A stretch of DNA of 55,126 bases from Paenibacillus maysiensis (GCF_000520815.1 NZ_ASRY01000217.1:1-55126), one strand, 5' to 3'. Shown: positions 16,996-24,806, counted from the first letter of the stretch. A program made the numbers and translations. Notes: generated by a model from the sequence alone, not told the origin.

Positions 16996-18669
16996 ATGAC
17001 GACTAACCGTAGCGGACGTGGAAAAAGCCGCCGGAATGCAGCAGCTCCCATTCAAGGGAAGCCGCAGAAAAAGACCGTGTCGATGAACAGTGAAAGAGGA
17101 GAGGGCCAGCTTCAAGCTGGAACAGGAAATGGAAGTGCGAGTGGAAGTGCGCAGGAAAGGGAACGGAAGACATCGGAAAAGGGACGTGGATCGCGTCGTT
17201 CTTCCGGTGGTGGATGGAGTCAGGATACATCCAATCGTAACCGAGTCAGCGCAGAGCGTACCGAGCTGCCTGTGCAAAAAAACGATGAAGCCGTGATGGA
17301 CATCATCGGCATGAATCACGATGGCGAAGGTGTGGGACGCGTTGAAGGCTTTACGCTGTTCATTCCGGGTGCGTTGCCGGGTGAAAAGGTACGGATAAAG
17401 GTGCTGAAAACGAAAAAGCAGTATGGCTATGCCAAGCTACTGGATATCGTGCAGGCAAGCCCCGACCGGATTGCAGCTCCCTGTGCCATCTACGATCAGT
17501 GCGGCGGTTGTCAGATTCAGCATATGAGCTACGAAGCGCAGCTAGGCTGGAAGCGCCAGCATGTTGTGGACGTGCTGGAGCGTATCGGGAAGCTGAGTGT
17601 GGAGGGAAATGAAGGTTCCTTCGCAGGCGAAAAAACTGCCGTGAAGGTACTTCCTACACTGGGCATGAACGAGCCGTGGCGGTACCGTAACAAAGCCCAA
17701 GTGCCGATCGGTGTCACCGAAGGCGGGCTTGTCGGCGGCTTCTACGCACGTGGCAGTCATCGTATCGTGGATATGGATACCTGTCTCATACAGGACGAGC
17801 GTAACGACGAGGTTGTCGCGCGTGTGAAAGAGATTGGACGGATGCTGGGCATAAGCGCATATAATGAAGAAACCGGACGCGGACTACTGCGCCATGTCGT
17901 CGTCAAGACTGCTTTTCGTACAGGTGAAATGATGCTGGTGCTCGTTACGAATGGACGAGATATCCCACACGCAGATGCCTGGATCGGCAGTATTCGTGAG
18001 CATATTCCACACGTGGCAAGCATTTGCCAGAACGTGAATACCAAGCGAACGAACGTTATTTTTGGCGACGAAACTCGTGTACTATGGGGCCGTGACGTGA
18101 TCTACGATTACATCGGAAACGTCCAATTTGCTATTTCTGCGAGATCCTTTTATCAAGTGAACCCCGTTCAAACCGAAGTGCTGTATAGCAAAACCGTTGA
18201 ATATGCCGGACTCACGGGCAAAGAAACGGTGATCGACGCATACTGCGGTATCGGCACCATTTCCTTGTTCCTCGCTCAACATGCGGATCAGGTATATGGG
18301 GTGGAGATTGTCAAAGAAGCTATTGAGGATGCACGGAGTAATGCACTGTTGAACAATATGCGCAATGTGAAGTTTGAGGTAGGCGCGTCCGAAGATGTCA
18401 TCCCTGCTTGGAAAGAGCAAGGCATCACCGCCGACGTCATCGTTGTTGATCCACCCCGCAAGGGCTGCGATCCTCGCCTGCTCGAAACCATTCTGGAGAT
18501 GAAGCCAGAGCGCGTGGTCTATGTATCCTGCAATCCGAGCACGCTGGCACGGGATTTAAGAATACTGGAGGATGGCGGGTACCGCACACTGGAAGTGCAG
18601 CCCGTGGATATGTTTCCGCATACGGTGCATGTGGAGAGTGTCGCAAGGCTTACCTATAAGGGTTTTTGA
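16996..18669 (+). CDS. rlmD: 23S rRNA (uracil-5-)-methyltransferase, RumA/RlmCD family
   Basis: From ATG 16996 the protein is 557 residues (GTG 16984 is an alternative). Residues 1-90 are a low-complexity Arg/Ser/Gly-rich extension. A TRAM domain follows (about 95-158), then the cluster cysteines in CAIYDQCGGC, the SAM motif DAYCGIGTISLFL near 412, VDPPRKGCDP and the catalytic Cys in YVSCNPSTLARDL near 510. It methylates uridines in 23S rRNA; which ones cannot be told (RlmD- or RlmCD-like). Its 3' end is the attachment site of the prophage, and the C-terminus LTYKGF is kept intact by the integration. Confidence 0.9.
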   Translation: MTTNRSGRGKSRRNAAAPIQGKPQKKTVSMNSERGEGQLQAGTGNGSASGSAQERERKTSEKGRGSRRSSGGGWSQDTSNRNRVSAERTELPVQKNDEAVMDIIGMNHDGEGVGRVEGFTLFIPGALPGEKVRIKVLKTKKQYGYAKLLDIVQASPDRIAAPCAIYDQCGGCQIQHMSYEAQLGWKRQHVVDVLERIGKLSVEGNEGSFAGEKTAVKVLPTLGMNEPWRYRNKAQVPIGVTEGGLVGGFYARGSHRIVDMDTCLIQDERNDEVVARVKEIGRMLGISAYNEETGRGLLRHVVVKTAFRTGEMMLVLVTNGRDIPHADAWIGSIREHIPHVASICQNVNTKRTNVIFGDETRVLWGRDVIYDYIGNVQFAISARSFYQVNPVQTEVLYSKTVEYAGLTGKETVIDAYCGIGTISLFLAQHADQVYGVEIVKEAIEDARSNALLNNMRNVKFEVGASEDVIPAWKEQGITADVIVVDPPRKGCDPRLLETILEMKPERVVYVSCNPSTLARDLRILEDGGYRTLEVQPVDMFPHTVHVESVARLTYKGF

Positions 18670-18720
18670 TCTGAATTTTCTTCATTGGGGGCAGATTGGG
18701 GGCGGACTTTGAAAAATACA
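18654..18720. other. Probable left attachment end (attL) at the 3' end of the methyltransferase gene
   Basis: The integrase frame runs through the last 16 bp of the host gene, so the host/phage junction must lie near here. A direct repeat ATTGGGGGC occurs at 18684-18692 and 18695-18703 and may be an integrase-binding site. The exact core needs the attR sequence, which is outside the window. Confidence 0.5.
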
Positions 18721-19889
18721 TCGAATTTATCAGCGGCTGCCTGGTCAGCGGATTGGAGGGCATGCCCATAAATGTTCATCGTCGTATTGATGTTCCCGTG
18801 TCCGAGCCGTTCGGAAATGATCTTAGCGTGCACACCTTGGTTAATAAGTAATGTGGCCGAGGTGTGGCGCAGATCATGAAAACGGATGTATCTGAATTTG
18901 TTCTTCTGGATGAAATTACGGAACCACAGGTATGGTCGCTCCTGGTGGAAAGCTAATCCGTTCTCGTGTGAGAATAAGAAAAAATGGTCCCCACCTCGCC
19001 ATAGTTGCCCTTGATCCTTTCGTTGCAGTCTCTTATATTTGATATACTCTCTAAGTTCCAGCAGGACTGAAGCAGGTATGGATACTTTTCGCTTTGATTT
19101 CTTTGTCTTAGGCACTTTAACATGAGCTTGTCCTTTTACAGATATAGAAACGCTTTGCTGAACATCTATGATCCCTCTATCCAGGTCGATATGCTTGTCT
19201 ATATCCAACCCCAGTAATTCCCCTCGACGCAGAGCTGTGGTCAAGGCAAGGGTTATCATCATACGCCAACGAAATGGCTCATTGTTTAACGCTTCTAGCA
19301 GTTGCTGTACTTCCTTTTCATCATAAGGAAGTATTTGTTTAGCATCTGCTTTTGGTTTTTTAACTGACGCTACCGGATTGCTTTTGATGACTTTCCACTC
19401 AACCGCCCGACTGAATATGTTTTTCAATATGCGGTGATTCATCTCAAGTGTACCCCCTGACAGTGTGCCTCCATCTTTACGCTTCCCTGGTTGAGAGAGC
19501 TCCTTCAGAAAACTAACAATGTGCAGTGGCTTAAATTGGTCGAGACGACGATCCTTAAACGCAGGCAAAATGTGTTTCTCTATATTGACCTCATAGGCCT
19601 TAAGCGTTTTTTCCGCAAGTTGATCTACCGCATATTTTTCCTTCCACTCAGGAACAAAGGCCCCGAATGTCATTTTTTCAGGCGCAATATACTCACCAGC
19701 TTCTACTTCTATTTTGAATTTAATCAGTTCCTCGTCAAGATAGGCTTCCAATTTTTTAGTTGTTCTCAACAAAGCCTGATCCTCGACCTTTATTGTTTTG
19801 TATCTCCTATCTCTCTTCCCACCTTCTTTTTCGCCTGCATCAACAATCAGTCGCCATGAGTTCTCTCCGCGTTTTTCTCTGTGAGCCAT
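18654..19889 (-). CDS. int: Tyrosine-type phage integrase
   Basis: The 411-residue protein starting MAHREKRGENSW has an N-terminal arm-binding domain (about 1-60), a SAM-like core-binding domain (about 65-165, FGAFVPEWKEKY), and a catalytic domain. The active-site residues are Arg in TTALRRGE, His-x-x-Arg in FHDLRHTSATLL, a later His in RLGHGN and the nucleophile Tyr in NIYGHAL. ATG 19889 is favoured because GGAGTG sits ten bases upstream but only one base before ATG 19898. It inserts the phage into the 3' end of the adjacent host gene; its last codons are read from host DNA. Confidence 0.95.
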   Translation of the reverse strand: MAHREKRGENSWRLIVDAGEKEGGKRDRRYKTIKVEDQALLRTTKKLEAYLDEELIKFKIEVEAGEYIAPEKMTFGAFVPEWKEKYAVDQLAEKTLKAYEVNIEKHILPAFKDRRLDQFKPLHIVSFLKELSQPGKRKDGGTLSGGTLEMNHRILKNIFSRAVEWKVIKSNPVASVKKPKADAKQILPYDEKEVQQLLEALNNEPFRWRMMITLALTTALRRGELLGLDIDKHIDLDRGIIDVQQSVSISVKGQAHVKVPKTKKSKRKVSIPASVLLELREYIKYKRLQRKDQGQLWRGGDHFFLFSHENGLAFHQERPYLWFRNFIQKNKFRYIRFHDLRHTSATLLINQGVHAKIISERLGHGNINTTMNIYGHALQSADQAAADKFDVFFKVRPQSAPNEENSDQKPL

Positions 19890-19990
19890 AATCTGCATTC
19901 ACTCCAAACATATGTTCTGTTTTTGTGTATGATAAACAGCCTTGCGGCTGGAGATGCAAAGTTGAATTAAGGTATGTAAGTCTAATTGAA

Positions 19991-20362
19991 TTAAATGTCT
20001 TTATTCTCTCTGTCACCGAACAATGCTTCCATAACTTTCAGTACCTTTTCTTTATCTGATTTTTTAAGAATTATGCCATCAAAGATTATAGGGTCATCTA
20101 ATTTAAGTAATTTTCTAAAATCTCTAATTTCTTCGTTATAATTATGTTCTCTCTTGGAGTCGTGGGCTCCATCTAAAATATCATCCACATCAACTTCGAA
20201 GTATTTAGCTATAGCCTTCAGTGATTCAATTTGAGGGTTTTTTGTTGTTCCATCTAAAATTTTAATAAGAGTTGTATATGGGACTCCGCTTTCTTTTGCC
20301 AATTTGTACTTTGAAAGCCCCTTTGTCTCCATAAGCTTTGTTATTATTTCAGCGATACTCAA
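19991..20362 (-). CDS. Phage repressor (CI-like, XRE family)
   Basis: The 123-residue protein has an N-terminal XRE helix-turn-helix (LSKYKLAKESGVPYTTLIKI, about residues 15-34) followed by the conserved SLKAIAKYFEVDVDDIL. The C-terminal half is charged (DSKREHNYNEEIRDFRKLL) and has no peptidase motif, so it is not a LexA-like self-cleaving repressor. It is divergent from the Cro-like gene across a region with six 14-bp palindromes, two within core promoters. It most likely maintains lysogeny. Confidence 0.88.
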   Translation of the reverse strand: MSIAEIITKLMETKGLSKYKLAKESGVPYTTLIKILDGTTKNPQIESLKAIAKYFEVDVDDILDGAHDSKREHNYNEEIRDFRKLLKLDDPIIFDGIILKKSDKEKVLKVMEALFGDRENKDI

Positions 20363-20380
20363 TGTTTAAACCTCCATTGT

Positions 20381-20560
20381 TACTTAATTAGGTTATAGCC
20401 TTATGCGGTAATAATACTACGTAATAAGGTAATAAGTCAAGATAAACCGAGGAATACCGAGCAAACGCCTTATTATATAACCTAATTAGGTAAATATAAG
20501 GTTTTACAACATACCGCATAAGGTAATATTATTGCTTTGTAAGACATACCTAATTTGGTA
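20381..20560. promoter_or_regulatory. Lysis-lysogeny switch: six operators and two divergent promoters
   Basis: Six 14-bp sites follow TACC-N6-GGTA: 20381-20394, 20397-20410, 20418-20431, 20479-20492, 20512-20525 and 20547-20560. The best are TACCGCATAAGGTA and TACCTAATTTGGTA. The leftward promoter is TTGACT (20440-20435), an 18-bp spacer holding the third operator, and TATTAT (20416-20411). The rightward promoter is TTTACA (20503-20508), an 18-bp spacer holding the fifth operator, and TATTAT (20527-20532). Repressor binding in either spacer should block polymerase. Confidence 0.8.
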
Positions 20561-20587
20561 ATACTACAACCGAAAGGGGTGATTACT

Positions 20588-20785
20588 TTGGGGCCAGCAA
20601 TTAAAAATAATGTACAGAAGCTTATTGATGCTAAAGGTTGGACGTTCTATAGACTGAGCAAAGAAAGTGGTGTATCAATTACTGTCTTGTACAATCTCGA
20701 AAAGAAGGAACTTGGTCCTACTGCTGATACATTGGTTAAAATCGCGAATGCTTTAAATTCAACAGTAGACGAGCTAGTAAGATAA
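20588..20785 (+). CDS. Cro-like XRE family regulator, 65 aa
   Basis: TTG 20588 is chosen because AAAGGGGTGATT lies just upstream; an upstream TTG at 20555 falls inside an operator. The product is essentially one helix-turn-helix domain (FYRLSKESGVSITVLYNLEK, then ADTLVKIANALNSTVDELV). Its position, first in the rightward early operon and opposite the repressor, suggests the Cro role, probably at the same six operators. Confidence 0.85.
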   Translation: MGPAIKNNVQKLIDAKGWTFYRLSKESGVSITVLYNLEKKELGPTADTLVKIANALNSTVDELVR

Positions 20786-20809
20786 AGGCTTATCAGGGAG
20801 CAGATGGTT

Positions 20810-21100
20810 ATGACAAACATAGAGCAGGCGATAGCTGACATAGTTGCTGCGCAAGTAGCTCAGGCTGAAAAAAGGATATTGGAGCAATTGTCTTCTGTAT
20901 CTAGTAATACTTTATCTTTTAGCGAAGCTTGTCAGTACCTTCATATGTCGGCGTATACGTTACGTAGATTATGCAAAGAAAAACGGATTCCTCACCGAAT
21001 ACACGGTGCAGAGGGAAGCAAAAATCCTAGATATTTATTCGACAGTTCTTCTTTGGATCGTTGGAAAAAGGATGAGGAGCAAAGGAATTATCAACCATAA
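20810..21100 (+). CDS. Helix-turn-helix (excisionase/MerR-like) DNA-binding protein
   Basis: From ATG 20810 (GGGAG nine bases upstream; ATG 20804 is too close) the product is 96 residues. A helical N-terminus with Ala/Gln repeats (IVAAQVAQAEKRILEQL) precedes a winged helix-turn-helix of the excisionase type: LSFSEACQYLHMSAYTLRRL, then KRIPHRI and SSLDRWKKD. It may act as excisionase with the integrase or as an early regulator; position alone does not decide. Confidence 0.75.
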   Translation: MTNIEQAIADIVAAQVAQAEKRILEQLSSVSSNTLSFSEACQYLHMSAYTLRRLCKEKRIPHRIHGAEGSKNPRYLFDSSSLDRWKKDEEQRNYQP

Positions 21101-21121
21101 CAGGAAGGAGTGTAAACGTGT

Positions 21122-21277
21122 ATGGAATACGCACAACAACGGTTAAACGCGCTTGAAAATATGTACGATGTGCTGGCTAATAATCCAAGTTGGGTCCATC
21201 CAAAAGTGTCTCAGGCTGCTTTTGGATGGATGCTTAAAGAGATTTTGGACTTACGCGCAGTATTGGGGATTTCATGA
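21122..21277 (+). CDS. Small early phage protein, 51 aa
   Basis: ATG 21122 follows GGAAGGAG by eleven bases. The product (MEYAQQRLNALENMYDVLA... ends AVLGIS) is amphipathic-helical with several Trp and a WVHPKVS turn. Its stop overlaps the next start (ATGA at 21274), which supports coupled translation. No family recognised. Confidence 0.65.
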   Translation: MEYAQQRLNALENMYDVLANNPSWVHPKVSQAAFGWMLKEILDLRAVLGIS

Positions 21278-21564
21278 TTAGGCCGGAGGATATGACACCG
21301 GAGCAACGTAGACAATACGGGTTTGTCCGGCTGGTTGATACTGATTTGTTCATGATTGGTGTCAAAAGCAACGCCAGAAAGAATGAGTTGAAATTAAAAA
21401 GTAAGATGTGTGAAGCCTGTGGGTTAGAGCCGATCTACCACAGAAACGTATTGCTCAATTTAAGAAACAGCAGTTCTAAAATGCTACGTGTTCATTTATG
21501 TAGGGAGTGCTATTTCAACAACCAATCAGGCCGAAGTATCCCAAAAGGCTGGTGGTTCAAATGA
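21274..21564 (+). CDS. Small zinc-ribbon phage protein, 96 aa
   Basis: The protein starts MIRPEDMTPEQRRQYG and contains two Cys pairs, CEACGLEP and CRECYFNN, spaced as in a zinc ribbon (about residues 46-86), with a basic stretch between them. It overlaps the genes on both sides by four bases. Its role is unknown; such proteins are common in the early regions of Bacillales phages. Confidence 0.7.
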   Translation: MIRPEDMTPEQRRQYGFVRLVDTDLFMIGVKSNARKNELKLKSKMCEACGLEPIYHRNVLLNLRNSSSKMLRVHLCRECYFNNQSGRSIPKGWWFK

Positions 21565-21722
21565 AACAAGTTGAGAAAAAGTCCTGCTGTGCTGTATGTG
21601 GTAACGAGATGAACAAACGGTTTCTGATCCGCTGGAACGAGCAGGACGTATGTAGGCCGTGCGTCTTGGAAATGACCGCAGATTACCCGGAGGGGGTTGG
21701 AGCACCTTGGAAACACGCTTAA
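21561..21722 (+). CDS. Small zinc-ribbon phage protein, 53 aa
   Basis: The start ATG 21561 overlaps the previous stop. The product MKQVEKKSCCAVCGNEMNKR continues with an internal CRPC pair, giving a compact CxxC-CxxC zinc knuckle. Function unknown. The next gene starts inside its 3' end. Confidence 0.65.
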   Translation: MKQVEKKSCCAVCGNEMNKRFLIRWNEQDVCRPCVLEMTADYPEGVGAPWKHA

Positions 21723-22069
21723 TACCGATCAAAGACGATTCCGGCTTACGCAATTATCTAGAAGTACCGGGCGGAACGTTCTTCGAGGCCGCGTACCACA
21801 TAAACGGCTTTCTTAAAGAGCCCGAGCGATTGGATATGGAACTATTGGATCTTAGCGAACAGGAGAAATTGATTTTGGAGCGTCAGACGCAGTGTAATGA
21901 GTTGCGAATCAAGATGGGGCAGGTAGGAGAACTCCGCCTAAATGCTGTAGCTCATAACCGCAATCCACGACGATTTAAAACCGAGTGGAGCGATCTTAAC
22001 TCGCAGTTGTTTAAATTGGAGCGTGCAAATAAAAAAGACCTGCGCCAGTTGGGGCAAGTCTGGAAATAA
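21707..22069 (+). CDS. Hypothetical early phage protein, 120 aa
   Basis: TTG 21707 is preferred: the site GGAGGGGG lies about ten bases upstream, inside the previous gene. The product begins METRLIPIKDDSG and has a predicted long helix LSEQEKLILERQTQCNELRIKM followed by a basic helix-rich tail (NRNPRRFKTEWSDLNSQLFKL). It may be a coiled-coil protein. Family unknown. A small hairpin (ATCGTG/CACGAT, about 22071-22088) follows it. Confidence 0.65.
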   Translation: METRLIPIKDDSGLRNYLEVPGGTFFEAAYHINGFLKEPERLDMELLDLSEQEKLILERQTQCNELRIKMGQVGELRLNAVAHNRNPRRFKTEWSDLNSQLFKLERANKKDLRQLGQVWK

Positions 22070-22151
22070 ATCGTGTTGGTAGCACGATTAAGTAAAACCT
22101 AAACATTGGAATCATAGCACATTTTTAAAATCTTTGAAACAGGGGTCCCTT

Positions 22152-22571
22152 ATGGACAAAAAGGAAATTGAAAAAATCAGGGAGATTAAGCAGTATATCC
22201 AGGACATTCAGCGGTACCGTGATGCGGCGGAAGGAATAAAGAACGACTCTCCCGGCGCACTTATGCAGAAGGTGGAGCTGCTTACCAAATCTCACACACT
22301 AATGGGTAGAGTATGCGCTTACATGGAAGGTCGGTACATGCAAACCTACAGCCGCCGCAAGCGGGTACATGCGGAAAAGATGCGTGATACCAAGCGAGGG
22401 AATAAACAAAACGCGGCAGATTTGGCGGTTTTGGATATTAGGGACCAAGAGGTCGAGGATTCGGAGCGAATGACGCTGTGGAAAAACGAATTCAAGTCTA
22501 TATCTGAGCAGCTATACGAATTGCGGCTCCGGCTCCGCGTGGACATGCATATTGGAGGTGGAGGGGCATGA
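22152..22571 (+). CDS. Hypothetical early phage protein, 139 aa
   Basis: ATG 22152 follows AGGGGT. The charged, largely helical protein (MDKKEIEKIREIKQYIQDI...) has a basic middle (SRRKRVHAEKMRDTKRGN) and a C-terminal helix ending in GGGGA. Its length, position and composition suggest a nucleic-acid or replisome accessory role, but no family is recognised. The following gene overlaps its stop (ATGA). Confidence 0.65.
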   Translation: MDKKEIEKIREIKQYIQDIQRYRDAAEGIKNDSPGALMQKVELLTKSHTLMGRVCAYMEGRYMQTYSRRKRVHAEKMRDTKRGNKQNAADLAVLDIRDQEVEDSERMTLWKNEFKSISEQLYELRLRLRVDMHIGGGGA

Positions 22572-22990
22572 CATTACCTTTTCTTCCTTATAGCAAGGAG
22601 CAACAGGTTGGCAGTAAACGTGGGAAGAAGAAGCGGGGGAACCACACGGCCATTACGTCGGCCGTTCGTGATGAAGTAGATCGGCGGGCGGCAGAGCATA
22701 CAGGATACGTGATATGTGAGCGCTGTGGTGTGAGTCGTCCAGCCCTATGGTTTGAAAAAGCTCACTTGGTAAATGCCAGTCAGTATGGCAGCGGCAGCGA
22801 ACCATGGAATATAGCTAACTTATGTGGTCCACGTTCAGAATCCGGTACTTGCCATCAATTTGCTGACGACACAGCCGCCGGGCGAGCTTGGAAGATGAAG
22901 AAGCGCAATGAACTAATAGACTATTATTTCCGTGGACCCGGTTTGGACATATGGAAGACGTCCGCCGGACGTCCAACGGACATACGGTAG
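22568..22990 (+). CDS. HNH-endonuclease-like protein, 140 aa
   Basis: After a very basic N-terminus (KRGKKKRGNHTA) come CERCG, then KAHLVNASQYGSGSEPWNIANLCG and CHQFADD. The order Cys pair, His in AHL, Asn in NIANLC, and late Cys/His fits the HNH (His-Asn-His) metal-finger nuclease layout. It may be a nicking enzyme or a Holliday-junction/recombination helper; it lies directly before the replication gene. The last codons contain the GGACGTCC-rich repeat described as a possible origin element. Confidence 0.6.
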   Translation: MTLPFLPYSKEQQVGSKRGKKKRGNHTAITSAVRDEVDRRAAEHTGYVICERCGVSRPALWFEKAHLVNASQYGSGSEPWNIANLCGPRSESGTCHQFADDTAAGRAWKMKKRNELIDYYFRGPGLDIWKTSAGRPTDIR

Positions 22991-23033
22991 ATATCCATTA
23001 AATATCCGCGTTGTCGGAAAGGAGGGAACTGGT

Positions 23034-24029
23034 TTGGCATGGATTGAAAGCCATCAAGGAACCGATAGACACCCAAAAACACGCAAATTATGCCGCAAAC
23101 TTGGAATCTCCGTTCCGACGGCTGTCGGACATTTGCATATGTTTTGGTGGTGGGCGATGGATTTTGCGCCGGACGGTGATTTAAGCAAATATGGTGCAGA
23201 GGATATAGCAGATGCAATTGAATGGGATGGTGATCCTGAGCTGCTTTACGCTTCCATGATTGAGTCGAGGTTTATTGACAAAACCGAGACAGGGAGCGTG
23301 ATTCACGATTGGTACGTTTATGCTGGCAAATTAATAGAAAGCCGGGCAAAGGATGCGGCCAGAAAGAAAAATGATCGTGATAAGAAGAAAGCTGCCGCTA
23401 ATTCGTCCGTTGTACATCCACCGGACGTCCAGCGGACGGACGAAGGACAGCGGTCGGAGTCCACCCGTGACCTTAACCCTAACCTAAACCCTAACCAATA
23501 TAAAGATAAAGATTCTTGTCCCGAACCGCCTCCGGCTGATCAGGACGAGCCATCTCCTTCGGGAAAAGGAAAAGGAAAGAAGTCGGATAAATACGGACCT
23601 GACAACACGTATTACAAAATGGCTGTGTACTTCAAGGGGAATGTGGATGCCATGGCTAAAGCTGAGGGGCTGAATCATCTGACAGCCCGGACGAACCTAC
23701 AAAAGTGGGCAGACGACTTTCGGAAGCTGGTCGAGTTGGACAAGCAATCTGACAGGGACCTTATAAGGTCTGTTATGGATTGGGTAGTAAAAGACAGCTT
23801 TTGGAAAGGCAATGTAATGAGTGCAGAAACTTTTCGAGATCAGTTTCCCAAGTTGGTTATGGCTATGCGTAAGTCAGGGCGTACAGCCCGGCCTACTGGT
23901 AGGAGCGATAAGCAGCCAATAGATATTGTGCAAACAACATCGTCAGAGCCAGAAGTGTCTCAGGAAGAAATGGACGAGCTTATAAGGCTGGCTGAACGTA
24001 TGGAATCAGGCAAGGGGGGTCAGCGGTGA
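23034..24029 (+). CDS. DnaD-like phage replisome organiser
   Basis: TTG 23034 is chosen: the site GGAGGG (23021-23026) is seven bases away, and the product then starts MAWIESHQGTDRHPKTRKL, the standard beginning of this family. The N-terminal winged helix spans about residues 1-110 (TAVGHLHMFWWWAMDFAPDG), then a Pro/Asn/Lys-rich linker (about 120-185, with NLNPNLNPNQ), then a C-terminal helical domain (about 190-290). It should bind the phage origin and load the helicase. The linker is encoded by repeat-rich DNA that may be the origin itself. Confidence 0.8.
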   Translation: MAWIESHQGTDRHPKTRKLCRKLGISVPTAVGHLHMFWWWAMDFAPDGDLSKYGAEDIADAIEWDGDPELLYASMIESRFIDKTETGSVIHDWYVYAGKLIESRAKDAARKKNDRDKKKAAANSSVVHPPDVQRTDEGQRSESTRDLNPNLNPNQYKDKDSCPEPPPADQDEPSPSGKGKGKKSDKYGPDNTYYKMAVYFKGNVDAMAKAEGLNHLTARTNLQKWADDFRKLVELDKQSDRDLIRSVMDWVVKDSFWKGNVMSAETFRDQFPKLVMAMRKSGRTARPTGRSDKQPIDIVQTTSSEPEVSQEEMDELIRLAERMESGKGGQR

Positions 24030-24321
24030 CACCAAATGCATATATGGCAAAGCAGTCGGGTAAGCAGCGAAAAGCGGGGTCGCCAGTCTTGAAAAAGTAA
24101 CGGTTCCTAATCCCGTTAAACTGAAACCGTACAGAACGTTTATTGATATCCCACAACCAGAATGTAGCTTTGTGTTCCGTTTGCAAAATGGTCCGAAAGC
24201 AGCCCTGTTTGAGGCGGACGGTGGAGCATGGAAGCTACAGGCCATGGCAAGTATTAAGGAGTTTCTAGAAAAAGAACTGAAAAATGAAATTGAATCCGGT
24301 TTTGTAACCATTATTGCTTAA
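24026..24321 (+). CDS. Small phage protein split by a -1 frame change (98 aa if joined)
   Basis: GTG 24026 overlaps the previous stop (GTGA) and starts MTPNAYMAKQSGKQRKAG, but the frame ends at TAA 24098 after 24 codons. The -1 frame is then open from 24097 to TAA 24319 with strong coding character (VTVPNPVKLKPYRTFIDI ... ending SGFVTIIA) and no start codon near its beginning. The switch point is G-AAA-AAG-TAA (24091-24100), a classical slip sequence, with GGGG about a dozen bases upstream and a hairpin (24098-24118) downstream. Either programmed frameshifting or loss of one A explains it. Confidence 0.6.
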
Positions 24322-24326
24322 TACAT

Positions 24327-24360
24327 CCTTGGGGCGGCTAAGGCTGCCCCTCTACCAAGG
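24327..24360 (+). promoter_or_regulatory. Hairpin leader overlapping a ribosome site
   Basis: GGGGC and GCCCC (24331-24350) form a stem inside CCTTGG (24327-24332) and CCAAGG (24355-24360). The outer arm overlaps the ribosome site of the next gene. Similar hairpin plus CCCTATACC plus AAAGGAGA leaders occur at 26334-26358 and 26500-26540. Confidence 0.5.
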
Positions 24361-24371
24361 AGGATAATTTT

Positions 24372-24647
24372 ATGCCGAATGCAAACGGCTGGTTAAGCCG
24401 CGATGAAGTCAGACAATTAAATGTACCTGTGCTGATACCGGACAAGGACGCACAGCGGGGCAAATGGCACAATGGCGTGCCTCCGGCTGGAGGGGTATTA
24501 CTTACCCGGACGAGCTGCGTAACCATGAATTGTCCAGTAGCTGAAAACGAAACGCCTGTAGCATACATGTACAATCCAAAACACCGATCAGAGTACCGAT
24601 ATGCACCGTTTTATTTTCGCACTAAAGAACAGTTGAACGGTGGATGA
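24372..24647 (+). CDS. Hypothetical early phage protein, 91 aa
   Basis: ATG 24372 follows AAGGAGGAT. The product begins MPNANGWLSRDEVRQLNV and has a Cys in TSCVTMNCPV and a Tyr/Arg-rich C-terminus (YNPKHRSEYRYAPFYFRT). The text NGVPPAGGVLLTR suggests a beta-rich small fold. No family recognised. Its stop overlaps the start of the next small gene. Confidence 0.65.
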   Translation: MPNANGWLSRDEVRQLNVPVLIPDKDAQRGKWHNGVPPAGGVLLTRTSCVTMNCPVAENETPVAYMYNPKHRSEYRYAPFYFRTKEQLNGG

Positions 24648-24766
24648 ACGGTATGACGCAGTTGGAATTTAACTTCGATGCCGCTGAGATTGTGCCTTAC
24701 GCCCACATCGTTTCAAGCTCCAGAGTTAAAATCCAGAATGTAATAGAGGTGGGCCAAGGCAGATGA
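24644..24766 (+). CDS. Very small early phage protein, 40 aa
   Basis: ATG 24644 lies in the overlap ATGA with the previous gene. The product starts MNGMTQLEFNFDAAEIVPYA and ends VIEVGQGR. The second Met (24653) is an alternative start. Acidic N-terminus, no recognised family; coupling is the main support. The 40 bases after it, up to the reversed gene, hold only short frames. Confidence 0.5.
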   Translation: MNGMTQLEFNFDAAEIVPYAHIVSSSRVKIQNVIEVGQGR

Positions 24767-24806
24767 TTGAGAAACCTTGTGAGGGCGGTCTATGATTGTT
24801 AAATAC

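Noticed and set aside
23476..23496. Telomere-like CCCTAA repeats
   Set aside because: They are the codons of the Asn-Leu-Pro linker in the DnaD-like protein; considered only as part of a possible origin, not a telomere.
24763..24795. Ten-codon frame after the 40-aa gene
   Set aside because: Too short to support and without conserved features.
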